From: Vesta saturnalis
Lineage: Eukaryota > Arthropoda > Insecta > Coleoptera > Lampyridae
Assembly: GCA_036346205.1 (NCBI GenBank)
Contig: JARFJB010001987.1
Location: 1,913,001 to 1,977,000 of the forward strand
Reading direction: 5' to 3'
Length of the DNA: 64,000 nucleotides
Shown: positions 12,344 to 22,989 of the stretch, in pieces
Layout: each line of letters starts with the position of its first letter
How positions within the stretch are numbered: the first letter of the stretch is position 1
Program-made: the position numbers and the translations under genes
The notes under the pieces: generated by a model
Databases searched by the model: none
What the model saw: only the letters and a program-made list of their open reading frames with translations
What the model was told of the DNA's origin: nothing

Positions 12344-12381
12344 TATATAAACCGAAAAACAGCATTTCTGTACCAGTCAGT
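12344..12381 (+). promoter_or_regulatory. TATA plus TCAGT core promoter of the polymerase-side unit
   Basis: TATATAAA at 12344-12351 is followed by TCAGT at 12377-12381, the arthropod initiator consensus. Spacing is about 33-35 nt to the initiator A, slightly long but workable. The first ATG of a plausible gene is at 12540. Confidence 0.5.
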
Positions 12382-12539
12382 TTATTGCACTCGTAATATT
12401 TGTAATTGTAAACCTAAAGTACTTCTATTATTTTTTACATATCAGTTATAATAAATAAAATATTTGCTACAAGTCCATGACTGTGTGATCGTGTGTGCTT
12501 CATATTTTTGCATTGTTGGATACAGTTTTGAAGGTAACT

Positions 12540-12848
12540 ATGAGTGAGGTTGTACCACGTAGTAGTGATATTGTTAATTTAACAACACGTATTATTCCAT
12601 TGTTAAAAACCAAAAATGAATTTGTAAAGCACATCCGTATAATTAACACTAATATTAAGCTATTTCAAGATATAATTCAAAATAAAATTTATTTAGAAGC
12701 AAGTGAAAATTTGCTTAAACTTGAAAGTAATTTATCATTGTTAAAGTGTTATCTTGTGAGACTTAAACGGTTAAAGAACGCTTCAGAGAAAACAGGTAGT
12801 GGTATGGCCACTAAAAAACGTACACATAAATTAGTTGGTACTCTATAG
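12540..12848 (+). CDS. small helical protein upstream of the polymerase
   Basis: A 102-codon frame starting at the ATG of MSEVVPRSSDIV; an upstream in-frame ATG at 12495 is less likely because the intervening residues look like leader sequence. The protein is Ile/Leu/Lys/Asn-rich and predicted largely helical, with a basic tail (ATKKRTHK). No domain is recognised. It lies between a core promoter and the polymerase gene, so it may be the first gene of that transcription unit or the start of the polymerase reading frame in an intact relative. Confidence 0.5.
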   Translation: MSEVVPRSSDIVNLTTRIIPLLKTKNEFVKHIRIINTNIKLFQDIIQNKIYLEASENLLKLESNLSLLKCYLVRLKRLKNASEKTGSGMATKKRTHKLVGTL

Positions 12849-12959
12849 ATTCATGTTTTATGGTAGGTTACTTACAGGCATTATAGTCAATATAGCAAAC
12901 ATTAAGGACCCTCTTATTTTTACAAAATGCATACAATAGTTTTGCGCGAAAGGTTAAAG

Positions 12960-15900
12960 TAATGCTAAGGCAAACGATGCTAAAGGTCAATGTCATTTTA
13001 GCCTGCAATTTCATGCAACCTCAAAATCATGTTATTGAGTTGAAGACATTTGCCATAAAAATTATATCATCGATATTACCACCAATTTGCGTGAGTGGTA
13101 TAACAATAACGTTTATTACAAATTACAAAAAAATTAGAGGAGTTTTCCGAAAGGGATTCCGGTTGGGCATTACGCGAAGTTTTACATTTAAAGGTGAATA
13201 TTAATAGCTATACTCCATTTAGAGGTGGCCTTTCGACTTACGTTAAAGTTCCTTACTTCATAGCAGTAAAGCATGCGGTAGTGAATGTTAAGAACGATGA
13301 CGAGTACTGCTTCCTGTGGGCCGTTGTTTCGGCATTATACCCAGTGCAACTTCATTCAGATAAAGTTTACAGTTATCCTCATTTTAGAGATGTTTTGAAT
13401 TATGGTTCAATTCCCTTTCCCATTAATATAGATGATATAAAAAAATTTGAAAAATTAAACAACCTCTCATTAATTTGTTTTGTATTCAGGGAAAGGTGTA
13501 TTACCGCTAGTATTAAGTGTAAATCAGGAAAATAGTGTCAGGAACCTATAAATCTGTTAGTACTTTCGCCTAATTATCATTCTGAGGGTTCTACTGCTGA
13601 TGCTATCAATACAAAAATAATACTGTTTATCATTTCGCGTGGATTAAAAATATGTCAGCTCTTTTTCTAAACAACTATCGAGTAGGGGCACAAGATGTTT
13701 ATTTGTTATCAATGCTTGAATCACTTTTCTTCAGATCACCTTCTACAAAAACATGTCACTCTCTGCCATCAACTTAATCAATGTTCAGTCAGGATGCCTA
13801 CCGAAGCGGAAATGTTTCTGCAGTTCAAAAATTTCGCATTTCAGGAAAAGGTACCGTTTGTAATTTATGCGGATTTAGAAAGTATTTTAGAAAAGTGTAC
13901 AAATTTAACATCACTTGGGGGTAATACTCTATTTCATTCCAAACATATACCCTTTAGCATTGCTTACTACTTAAAGTGTTCATACAATGATTCTTTATCT
14001 CGATTTAGGCTTTATAGAGGAAATGATTGCATTCAATGGTTTGTTAAAGAGCTTCAAAGTATTGCACATTGGAGCACCGAAATCATCAATAAAATAATTC
14101 CTATGGGTACTTTAACTCACTCAGGTTGAACACTTTGAAAGCACCACGATTTGTCACATTTGCGAAAAACCATTTACAGATAATGATATAAAGGTCAGAG
14201 ACCATAACCATTTCACTGGAGCATTTCGAGGAGCATCACATCAGAATTGTAACCTAAACTATAAAGACTCTCACATCTTACCGGTTGTGTTTCATAATTT
14301 GTCAGGTTATGATAGCCATTTCGTCATTAGAGAATTGGCTACTATTCCCGGTACGATTTTACTCCTACCCATAAACAAAGTAATAGTAATAGTAGGTAGT
14401 AAAATTAAGTTTAGATTTATTGACTCTTTCAGATTTATGAGTAGTAGTATTGAAAAGTTATCAAACTATTTGGAAAATAGTAAAAAAGTTATTACCCGAG
14501 CTAATTGTAACAATGAAGAAGAATTTTCTTTACTAGTTCGCAAAGGTGTGTTTCCTTATGAGTATATTGATACGTGGGATAAATTAGACGAAACCAGGCT
14601 ACCTCCTAAGGAAGCGTTTTTTAGTCATCTTAATAATGACGGAATCAATGATGTTAGTTTTACACATGCGGTTAATGTTTGGAACAAATTTCATATTAGA
14701 TCGTTAGGGGAGTACTCAGATTTGTATTTAAAAACGGACGTTCTACTTTTAGCTGATATTTTCGAAAATTTTCGGCAAACTTGTTTAAGTACTTACAAAC
14801 TTGATCCTCTGCACTATTATACAGCCCCCGGTTTAGCATTCGATGCTATGCTTAAAATTACACAAGTAAAGTTAGAACTATTTACTGATATTGATATGCT
14901 AATGTTTATTGAAAGAGGAATTAGAGGTGGTGTGGCTCAATGTTCTAATCGGTATGCTAAAGCTAACAATAAGTACCTACGACGTAAATAATTTATATGG
15001 AGCCACCATGTCAGAATTTCTACCATTTGGTGATTTTTCTTTTGTTAATAATTTTGAAACTTTAGATTTAATAAACCATCCTGATGATTCGGAAATTGGT
15101 TATATAGTCGAGTGTGATTTAGACTATCCCATAGAATTACATGAGAGTCACAGTGATCTACCAATTGGCACCCGAACATATGGTTCCACCCGTACCTGAT
15201 TCAAATTCTAAATAAAAAATTATTACTTACATTGTATCCAAAACGTAATTACGTAATTCATTACAGAAATTTGAAAGTATATTTAAAATATGGATTAAAG
15301 TTGGTAAAAGTGCATCGTATATTACGTTTTAAACAGTCCCCATGGTTAAAAAATATATCGATTTAAATTCCACCATGCGTCAGCAATCTCAAAATGAATT
15401 TGATAAAATTTTTATAAATTAATGATTAATAGCGTTTTTGGGAAGCTGATGGAAAATGTACGTAAACATAAGGATATACGTTTAGTAACCAAATGGGAGG
15501 GTCGCTATGGTGCTCGCTTACATATCAAAACCAAATTTTCATAGTTGTACAATATTTAGCAATATGCTCATCATTCAAATGAACAAGCTGAAGTATATCT
15601 AAATAAACCCATATATGCAGGCTTCAGTGTTTTAGACGTTTCAAAACTTTTTATACAATTTTCATTATGGTTACATCCTACCTAAGTTTCCAAATAATCC
15701 AAGCTCTTGTACACAGATACAGATAGCCTTATATACACATTTTCGGTTCCTGATATCTATGAGTACATTAAAGAAGACATTGATAAATTCGATACATCTG
15801 ATTATAGTCCTGAAAATATCTTTGGAATTCCATTAGTAAATAAAAAGTCCCGGCTTAATGAAAGATGAAAATCATGGCGCATTATGTTGGAATTTGTAGG

Positions 15901-16216
15901 ACTTCGTGCAAAATGTATGCTTACACTGTTGATAAAAAGTTGTAAAAAATCAAAGGGTTCTACCCATGCAAGCATCAAACAGATCACGATAAATGATTAT
16001 AAACATATTTTGTTTGATGGTAACGTAATAAGGCGATATCAATATTTGATAAGGTCAAAGAGACATGATGTGTTTACAATAAAACAGAATAAAGTAATAC
16101 TTAGTCCTTACGATGATAAACGATTAGTAAATTTCAATTTCACTGATACTAGACCTTGGGGATTTAACTTTACTTTAACTTCTGTTTCAGAAAACAATAA
16201 TTATGAGCAGTCTTGA
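12960..16216 (+). pseudogene. protein-primed family B DNA polymerase (Polinton), broken
   Basis: Would replicate the element by protein-primed synthesis. Pieces in order: N-terminal region 12960-13535; a C2H2-like finger (CYQCLNHF...HVTLCH, 13695ff) followed by an exonuclease motif YADLE; a Cys/His cluster (CHICEKPF) near 14155; exonuclease block HNLSGYDSHF (14290ff) and the block LKTDVLLLADIF (about 14730); polymerase motif A DVNNLYG (about 14979); motif B NSVFGKLMEN (15425ff); motif C DTDS (15716-15727). The longest open piece is 14287-14991. Each motif is present but frameshifts and stops separate them, at roughly ten points, so it cannot make enzyme. The piece layout is collinear with the second copy at 52.2-55.5 kb. 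Confidence 0.93.
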
Positions 16217-16939
16217 AAATAAACTGCATGATGAACTATGGTGCAGTAGTGATCAAATCTACAGAAAGTACCTGAAGCGTTCTTTGATGGGAAGTCCTCT
16301 GAAAGCTTTGTATTGCATATACTACAACATATTATTATTCCTGATGAGTGTTTTAACTGGTGTGCTATAAATTCAAAGTGTGCAAATGAAGTTATTATTA
16401 AGACATTATTTGATAAAAATTAAATTAGACAATAGCATTAAAAGTTTTACAAAATTGTGCATTAATAAAGGTTACAATTCATTAACTTTTAATGAAGTAG
16501 ATAAAATCTTAGACGATATGAATTTACTTGGTAACATACCGCTTAAAATGTATGTATACAATTTATTATGGGGTGGTGATGATGATGATTCAACAAATGT
16601 TAAATCTAGCTTAGAGAATATTAATTCTGCTTATAAAGATACATTATTTATTATAACTGAATGTATTGAGAAAGCAGCATATTATGCTAATTACAATGCC
16701 TCGATATTTTGATTGAAATATTATTAGAACAAAACATTAACTATAAGTTTCAACCATGGGAAAACGAGGAACATCACAAAATTTATTACTGGATACTAGA
16801 CAACATCAATAAAGGTGAAACAAATTCAAATTCCTGCTTGGGATGGAGGTGTGGGCCAGATTCGGGTATATGGCCATCCAGTAATTTAAGTGATTATAGA
16901 AGTACTTTAGGTTCACTTTATAAGATAATGAAATTTTAA
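16203..16939 (+). pseudogene. unnamed gene downstream of the polymerase, conserved in both copies
   Basis: Opens at ATG 16203 (MSSLENKLHDELW), overlapping the polymerase end by 14 nt, and continues through two or three frameshifts to 16939. The clearest open piece, 16380-16712, includes LTFNEVDKILDDMNLLG, an acidic run GGDDDD, and helical segments. The last piece is 16709-16939. Intact length would be about 240 residues. I do not recognise a domain. A homologous sequence lies at the same place in the second Polinton (55527-56090), so it is a genuine element gene. It may be a late or replication-associated protein; this is inference from position only. Confidence 0.6.
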
Positions 16940-16940
16940 A

Positions 16941-17004
16941 AATAAATGTAATATTTAAAAAATAAAATACTATTATTTTTGTGTGTGTGTGTGTGTGTTT
17001 TATT
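16941..17004. terminator. convergent polyadenylation zone with (GT)n spacer
   Basis: AATAAA occurs at 16941-16946 and 16961-16966 for the plus-strand unit, and its complement at 16999-17004 serves the minus-strand unit, separated by a (GT)9 tract. The two gene blocks of the Polinton end here. Confidence 0.55.
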
Positions 17005-17074
17005 TCATCTAAGAGCTACAAACTATATATATAACTAATATAAGTAATTTGTTTCACAAAGTACAGGTTAAATG

Positions 17075-17974
17075 TTATAAAACAATATCATCCTTATTGA
17101 TCCATGATCTTTCATCCAATCCCCACCATTTTACGAATAACTTATTATTCTTGGAGCGAAGCACTTTTTCTACTAGATATACATCGGGATACTTTGTTTT
17201 TTGTAATTCATGTTCATAAAACCCTCCCAGTACAGGATTTCCCTTCATGTCTTCCAGCATGTACGTAGTGGGGTTAGTAATGCGAACTTTCACAATCTTA
17301 AATAGTTCACTAGACCAATTGGTGTGTATCCTTTGGCGAAAATATTTTTAAATTTACTGATTCGTACTATGTCACCGACAGAATATCGATTCCTATCGAA
17401 TATTTTTATGTTAGTGTAAGCCTCTAGCTTTGTATGATTACCAACATCTTTGGGCTTCATTCTAATAGTTCTATGCTTACGATTGTTATAATCCATCGTT
17501 ATGGTATCAATTGTATCAATCCATTTGTATTTACCTTGCAGGCTGAATGACTTATATAGAGCACCTTTAATGGTTCTGATAACACGTTCAGCAATTGCAG
17601 CCTTCTTTGTGCTATAGGTAGAGTAATGATTGACTCCATAACGATGCATTAGTTTAGTAAAATGCTCATTGTAGAATTCTTTTCCTGCATCTGTCTGCAA
17701 ATTGGTAGGTTTCCGACCTTTTTCGAAGATTGTTTCCATGGCCTTGGTAACTTCTTGACCTGTTTTCGTTTTTAATCCTTTAGTCCATAAGTATTTCGAA
17801 AACAGTCGATGACCACTAATATATACTTATAACCCTTATTTTGTTTGGCATATGTGTTAAATTCAGCTAAATCTGCTTGCCAAAGATCATCAAAACCTCT
17901 AATTATTGTTCGCCTTCGTTTAAAATTTTTCGTGCAGGTTTGTGCAATTCGTTGACGAGTTGTAATTTGGACAT
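17075..17974 (-). pseudogene. retrovirus-like integrase with chromodomain (Polinton), frameshifted
   Basis: Would insert the element into host DNA. A start ATG with the conserved N-terminal block lies at 17974. A slip in an A-run shortly after moves the frame into the piece ending at 17772, which carries the first catalytic Asp (WQADLAEF). After another shift the piece 17739-17290 carries the second Asp (QTDAGKEF) and the Glu (AAIAERVIRTIKG), giving a DDE core. A last shift leads to 17293-17075, with a chromodomain-like end (VEKVLRSKNNKLFVKWWG). The total of about 300 codons matches the family. Position and strand fit the Polinton plan; it is absent from the second copy. Confidence 0.92.
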
Positions 17975-17989
17975 GGTGCCAATTTATCA

Positions 17990-18338
17990 CAATTTCTTTA
18001 AGTTGATGTAGTTTTTCCTCCAGCGCTAGATAAGCGTTGGCGTTTCCTTTGAAAGTGTTCCGAACTGCTTGTAAACAGAAATCAAGGTATCCTTTATTTA
18101 TAGCATCACCATCTTCTTCAGGGTCAGCCAACTGTGTCAAACGATTTCCATCCAAATCGAACCTTGTTGATACATAATATTGCCTAGTGATGACATCTTG
18201 AGGATCTATGGGATTGGCCACATTGCTGAGTCTCTTATTCTCAATATCAAATTGATTAGCATCAATCTGTTTAAACTGAGGAGCTAGTTTCTTTAATTGA
18301 TACTGGACATATGAACGTCCAAATTTGTCAAGGGGCAT
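17990..18338 (-). CDS. fibre-repeat protein upstream of integrase
   Basis: Starts at ATG 18338 (MPLDKFGRSYVQYQLKKL). Residues about 34-60 and 62-86 are two diverged copies of a repeat of the form RLxxxADPxxxxDAIxKxY (RLSNVANPIDPQDVITRQYY, then RLTQLADPEEDGDAINKGYL). This is the type found in trimeric phage and viral fibre proteins. The open frame runs on to 17772 into integrase sequence, but that joining is caused by the frameshift near the integrase start, so the gene probably ends near 17980. Likely a virion attachment or structural protein; the binding partner is unknown. Confidence 0.6.
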
Positions 18339-18383
18339 TTTAGTTGTGACATGTCGACATCAATGCATTCTCATTTATATTGT

Positions 18384-19470
18384 TTAAAAGCGGTTGTTCG
18401 GTTTTTCAATGTATCCATCTTCATATAGTTCTTCTACAATTGATATTATGTCATTTACAACACCTGTGTTTCCCGCTAATTTTTCTGCCCACAATACTTC
18501 CAGATCACGAATTAGTTCATGTATATCATTCCAATATTTATATTCAATGGGTCTGTTTGTTAATTCCTTAAAAAACATAGCTCCACCTCCTCCCTTGGTT
18601 GTGGTGGCTGATGATGACAGCAAGGGTTTGATTATTTGTGTATACTTTTGCTGCGGCTTCCTCGAATCTGTGCACTTACGTCATAATCACGCCTTACTAC
18701 ATTCGTAGCCTCTAAAATAGTTCTATATTTTTTTCTATCTGCTGACTTTACTAGACTTAAGTCGGGTTCATTCATAATAAGCAGATCATATAATCCAGGA
18801 GTCCCTTTATACGTGACACCTTTAATAATTATATCGTCTCCTTTAATTGGATGGGTGTATTACCAATTGTCCATTTATCAGTTTTGGTATCATAGTGGAC
18901 TCCATACGTATGATCAATATCACCTTCAGCATTCTTTAAAATACGTTCAACATATATACGTGGCAATTCATTGTACTGCTCGAGAAATTCTTCTGAGATG
19001 GGTTCATTATGGGAATCATCTGCGATACTAGACAGTTCTTCTTCTTCCTCCCAGTATTAATCTCTCCCATGACGGATGTTTCTAAGAAAGATGGAAGACT
19101 TGGGGAGGATTTCTTTGAAAAACGGAAGCTGAGCTAGTGGACTAGTAGCACCCTTACTTGAATCACCTAATGGAGCGAGACCTGGGGTCCGTTGAACTTG
19201 AGCTAGCGGGCTAGTGGGGATAGTAGCATGCTTCCTTGGAAATATGAATACGGGTAGTTTTTAGGTTTAACATCAATGACCTCCTCCTTTTAGGTGTTTT
19301 TTATCGATTTTATTTACTATTTCAGTTAGAGGTTCTATTAACGGCTTATAAGTACTTTCGAATGTTCTTTCATTATCAATGCGAGCAGTCTTAATACTGT
19401 TATACTTCTGCCGTATTATTTTACGAGCCTGAATAATTTTTTTCTTTAATATCCTCTCCTTGTTGTCCAT
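18384..19470 (-). pseudogene. conserved Polinton protein of unknown function, broken
   Basis: Begins at ATG 19470 (MDNKERILKKKIIQARK), a basic, helical start. The first piece is open to 19273. Then come several pieces in different frames, including an acidic EEEEELSSIADDSHNE region near 19050, a PKGTPGLYDLL-type motif near 18800, and the final piece 18623-18384 with a Gly-rich linker and a helical tail (IHELIRDLEVLWAEKLAG). The order of motifs matches a gene I know to occur repeatedly in arthropod Polintons between the ATPase and integrase genes, but its role is not established. Intact length would be near 350 residues. At least four frame breaks. Confidence 0.6.
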
Positions 19471-19477
19471 TGCGACA

Positions 19478-19582
19478 AACAGGTACCGGTTCACCTTGAA
19501 CAGGTAGCTGTTTACACTAAACAGATAGCTGTTAATACCTAAACAGATCAGTTACTACTAAACTGCTGAATGCGGTTTAAGG

Positions 19583-19642
<60 letters not shown>

Positions 19643-19772
19643 CCTTATATACCAAAACGGATTTAATGAACAGGTATCCGTTCACCTTGAACAGGTAGCT
19701 GTTTACACTAAACAGATAGCTGTTAATACCTAAACAGATCAGTTACTACTGAAACCAGTTTAAGGTATTATA
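19478..19772. repeat. duplicated palindrome cluster with (TA)n spacer
   Basis: Two direct copies of about 105 bp (19478-19590 and 19672-19772) flank a (TA)n tract at about 19587-19640. Each copy contains three consecutive short palindromes of one type: AACAGGTAGCTGTT, AACAGATAGCTGTT and the shorter AACAGATCAGTT. It lies between the ATPase gene 3' end and the next gene's start; the right copy reaches into the last codons of the ATPase. Possible regulator binding site or RNA hairpin group. Confidence 0.7.
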
Positions 19773-20443
19773 TATTCATCAAATCCTTTCCTATAGCGAC
19801 CATTATTAACTTCAGCATCCTTGTTTATGACCATGAAACCAAACGGATCTACCCAACACTTTGAACACATGTCCCGAAACAATTTCATGCTTATGGTGGG
19901 ACTTATATGATCCTCATACGCATGTTTTAAGTTTAATTCATCTTGCTCAAATAATATAATTAGATTCGCATTATCATGAATTAATTGCTTTGGAATTTTA
20001 CTGCAAGTTTGACCCAAATAGAAACAGTCAATATCGTTATGCCTACCCATAGAAAAATATGCCCTTATATTATTTTGCTTTTCACAAGCGATATCATTGA
20101 AGATAAAAATAGAGTTTGATTTTGCACAATTAGGCTCAATCACATCTTGATTGTCGCTGAAGGTAAAGTAACCTATGTCCTTCATTGGAAGTAAGATTTC
20201 CTGTAAAAGTTTGTACTTGTTTTGATTCAATGACTTAGAGTATACGTATACATGTTTAAATTTCAAACCATTTTTTTCAGTAAGCAGACTGATCATTGCG
20301 TTTGTTTTACCACAATTGGAGGGGCCGCATATAATACCACGTATACTACTAGGAAGTAAATCACCATGTTTTGAAGTAATAGATTTTTCATCAAAGTCAT
20401 GATTTTGAATTGGGAGTTTTTGTTTCTGAGCAACTACTTTCAT
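19760..20443 (-). CDS. genome-packaging ATPase (FtsK/HerA-like), intact
   Basis: A 227-residue P-loop ATPase that would pump element DNA into a capsid. The Walker A motif GPSNCGKT is at about residues 39-46 and a Walker B-like strand SIFIFND at about 110-116, with the downstream segment YLGQTCSKIPKQLIHDNANL typical of the A32-like group. The frame is uninterrupted from ATG to stop, with a plausible TATA (minus strand TATATAAATAAAG, plus 20487-20498) about 45 nt upstream. The length is close to that of relatives. It is the only long core gene of this element still fully open. Confidence 0.92.
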   Translation of the reverse strand: MKVVAQKQKLPIQNHDFDEKSITSKHGDLLPSSIRGIICGPSNCGKTNAMISLLTEKNGLKFKHVYVYSKSLNQNKYKLLQEILLPMKDIGYFTFSDNQDVIEPNCAKSNSIFIFNDIACEKQNNIRAYFSMGRHNDIDCFYLGQTCSKIPKQLIHDNANLIILFEQDELNLKHAYEDHISPTISMKLFRDMCSKCWVDPFGFMVINKDAEVNNGRYRKGFDEYIIP

Positions 20444-20519
20444 CTTTGATGGATGAAATAAAACTAAACGAATAATTACAACATCTTTATTTATATATTA
20501 GACTATATTACAATAATAA

Positions 20520-21739
20520 TTATAATTTTTTCACTTCTCCGGTGAGTGGACTATACTGTACAATAGCATCATGGAGAATAAGACCATATACAAAGATTCC
20601 ATTATCGAAAGGTGTTAGAGATTCCATTTCCAATTTGATGTCCACTGTTGAGTTTTTAAGGATTCATTTTGTTTAGAGCAGTCCATTACAAATACTGGAC
20701 ATGATTTGAATTCGGAATAGTTGAATAATGCATCTTTATCATCTTCACCATAGTAATCACATCGAAATTTCAAAAATTGCGATAGGCAGGTATATATTGG
20801 TTAGCACTGAAGTTCAAATGCATTGCTTCATATGGATAATACTCAGAATTCAGATGTACTTTAAGATTTCTGATGTTAATGTGATCAAAATTTCCGGCCC
20901 TTGCTGACCTTTGTATACCTTTTACCTTGTTGGAATGCAACAATTATCCAACGTGGTTTTTCCAGTTGCGTTGATGTTTTTATTGGCCATATGTCTGAGG
21001 TTGCTTGTTTTAAAGCAGGAATTCATACAACTCCCATTGTCGAAATGGAACAGTAATAATAGAATTTTTATTGATTCCTTGAAACAAGTTAAGTTTCGCA
21101 ACATCACTAAGTGTTAAGTGCGGTACTTTCCATTGAATTTTATTTAAGGTTATTGCGGCATCAACTTCACCGTAGTAACAGTTTGTATCGCTTCTAGATC
21201 GAATTAAAACCATCTCTTGGCGCATATTCACGATTAGCTGACGATAATCCTCCATTATTCCAAATATGTGGTTCAATGGTATGCATACTGTAAAAGATTT
21301 TTCTCTAATTTTGCTCATCGAATTCTACTTGTAATGGTTCTTCATTCTTTGGTGACCATCCTAAATGACTTAGTGCTTTGCTTTTGCTTGCCGTATAAGA
21401 AATATATCTCTTAAGCGTAGATGTTATTCCTGGACATACACAAACATCCACTCTCTGACCTCCTAACTCATAACGAATTTCTTCGAAAAGAAAGTTCGGG
21501 AAATTGTTGGTTAAGCTGCATGCTTTTCTTTCATCTTCTTTTTTGAGCTCAAGTTTACCTTCTATGTACAGAAAACTATCATAAGTAGCCGTAATTAGAT
21601 CTTGACTTTGAATTAAGATTCGTATTTCTTCGGAAGGTCCATATTTAGAAGATCCATATGGAAGATAAGTGTGAATATCTGATTTAATTATAGTATTATC
21701 AAAATGTACGTTTTGAAAGACGTTTAACGATTCTGCCAT
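20520..21739 (-). pseudogene. hexon-like major capsid protein, frameshifted
   Basis: Main building block of the predicted virion. The first piece (21739-21305) opens with MAESLNVFQNVHFDNTII, a typical double jelly-roll capsid start for this element group, and includes RYELGGQRVDV. The second piece (21318-21010) is in a shifted frame (LTLSDVAKLNLFQ). The third lies in 21010-20520 with stops and ends near VQYSPLTGEVKKL. Total about 405 codons, the expected size or slightly short. Identification rests on these motifs and on position between the ATPase and minor capsid genes. At least three frame breaks. Confidence 0.82.
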
Positions 21740-21902
21740 TGTGGTTGAGAACTTTTAAACCAATTGACGTTAAAAAGTATTTCTCTGCAGATGTTAAGCG
21801 CAATGAAGGTTGATGACTAAGTAATGACTTACCGTAGGGATGATGTCTTCTATATGAATTCTTGAAAGATGGAATTGGTCCTGGACTAATTCTCAGACCC
21901 AT
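21699..21902 (-). CDS. small ORF between minor capsid and hexon genes
   Basis: A 67-codon frame starting MGLRISPGPIPSFKNSYRR, rich in Arg, Lys, Ser and Pro, with a possible short helix (SAEKYFLTSIGLKVL). It overlaps the hexon start by 41 nt and begins within a few bases of the end of the minor capsid gene, which suggests a genuine small late gene. I do not recognise it; a small basic core or cement-type protein would fit, by inference only. Confidence 0.45.
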   Translation of the reverse strand: MGLRISPGPIPSFKNSYRRHHPYGKSLLSHQPSLRLTSAEKYFLTSIGLKVLNHNGRIVKRLSKRTF

Positions 21903-21904
21903 GT

Positions 21905-22589
21905 TCTTTTAGTTCTAAGCGTACTGAGAATGGTTCACTTTCACCAACGTCTATTAATTCACCATTTTGATTAGCCAAATTAATTGTTACATTACTAATT
22001 ATGTCAGTGTTTACTTCTAAATATTGAGTAGTGCTTGGATTTTTATTTAGACGATAACCTGGTGGAACTGAAACATCAATCTCATATAATACTTTAGCAG
22101 GTTTCCTGTTTCGATAAGATCCCTTTATAATATTGCACTCTACGTGTAGATTAGTGTGTTAAGTATTTGGATGTCTAACGGAGATGTATGTAAAATATTT
22201 GGTTCTAATATTTTAGACTCAAACCCTAGCATGCGCCCAATACAATTTTCTTTAGTAAAATCAATCTCAAATGAACTGTTTATATCACATTTAGATGTGT
22301 TGTTATTCGCTCTAATGATAAACTCTTCTGTGGGTATTTTAGATTTTAGATAATCGCTAATTTCATCTAACTCCTATGCACCGTGTGGAATATTGATCAC
22401 ATGCAAATGAGATGGATTTGTTCTAAAATAAAATCTATCGTTGCCTGCATAAATGTTTCTAATGCTGTTGCAGCCGTAAAATCCAACCAATCCAATAACG
22501 TATTTCTTCCCCAAATCTAGCTCTATCGGTGGATAGAAGTTGTAGCTAGCTGTGTTACCAACACCTTCTAAACTGAATGTTATTGACAT
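21905..22589 (-). pseudogene. minor capsid (penton-like) protein candidate, frameshifted
   Basis: Starts at ATG 22587-22589 (MSITFSLEGVGNTASYNFYP). The first 71 codons are open to 22374. The frame then shifts and continues with EIDFTKENCIGRMLGFES-type sequence, then shifts again toward the end near 21905 (EPFSVRLELKEH). Intact length would be about 230 residues, fitting the single jelly-roll minor capsid protein of Polintons. Position next to the hexon supports this, but no single motif is decisive. A better-preserved homologue covering the first half is at 56117-56494. Confidence 0.65.
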
Positions 22590-22590
22590 A

Positions 22591-22627
22591 ACTGAGAAAA
22601 TTTGATGTTGTGCTGATTATTTATATA
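22591..22627 (-). promoter_or_regulatory. TATA plus TCAGT promoter at the minor capsid ATG
   Basis: On the minus strand TATATAA (22627-22621) is followed 34 nt later by TCAGT (22595-22591), ending 1 nt before the ATG triplet. The leader would be about 4-6 nt. The second Polinton keeps the same arrangement, with TATATAA and TCAGC before its ATG at 56494. Confidence 0.55.
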
Positions 22628-22985
22628 AAATTGTAGGCATAGGTGTCCGCAAATAATTGTATTAAACTCTTGATCTTGGTTGTAATTATAATATATTTTA
22701 CACCCCGAAAGTAGTTAATCACTTGTTTGGTGGTCGAATATTACCGAAACTATCGTAATACCATACCTTTTACCACGCTTTTGTAGCAAACCCAATGGGT
22801 ACCTGGCCCTCTTTGGCTATCTAAGTTAATAATTCCAGATTCATTTTTCCGTGGCAATTTAGGCATGCTATCTCTCATAAAAATATCCCTAAAGTACGGT
22901 ACGTTTTGGAGTATTTCTTTAAATCAGTATCCGTTAACGGTCTTTCGGGTAATCTATTCAGTTTTTGGAAACGGTTTTAAGTATA
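22620..22985 (-). pseudogene. adenain-like cysteine protease, broken
   Basis: Would cleave capsid precursors during maturation. On the minus strand an MRDSMPKLP segment leads to GPGTHWVCY, containing the catalytic His. A DSFGNIRPP block follows in a shifted frame, then after another shift EFNTIICGHLCLQFY near 22645 contains the catalytic Cys. The spacing and order are those of the adenovirus-type protease fold. At least three frame breaks. It lies directly downstream of the PLA2-type gene. The second Polinton keeps only the His-to-DSF part (about 58845-58985). Confidence 0.75.
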
Positions 22986-22989
22986 ATGC

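Noticed and set aside
17075..18338. Fused fibre-integrase protein
   Set aside because: The shared open frame arises from a 1-nt slip near the integrase start; a separate ATG at 17974 opens the integrase in another frame.
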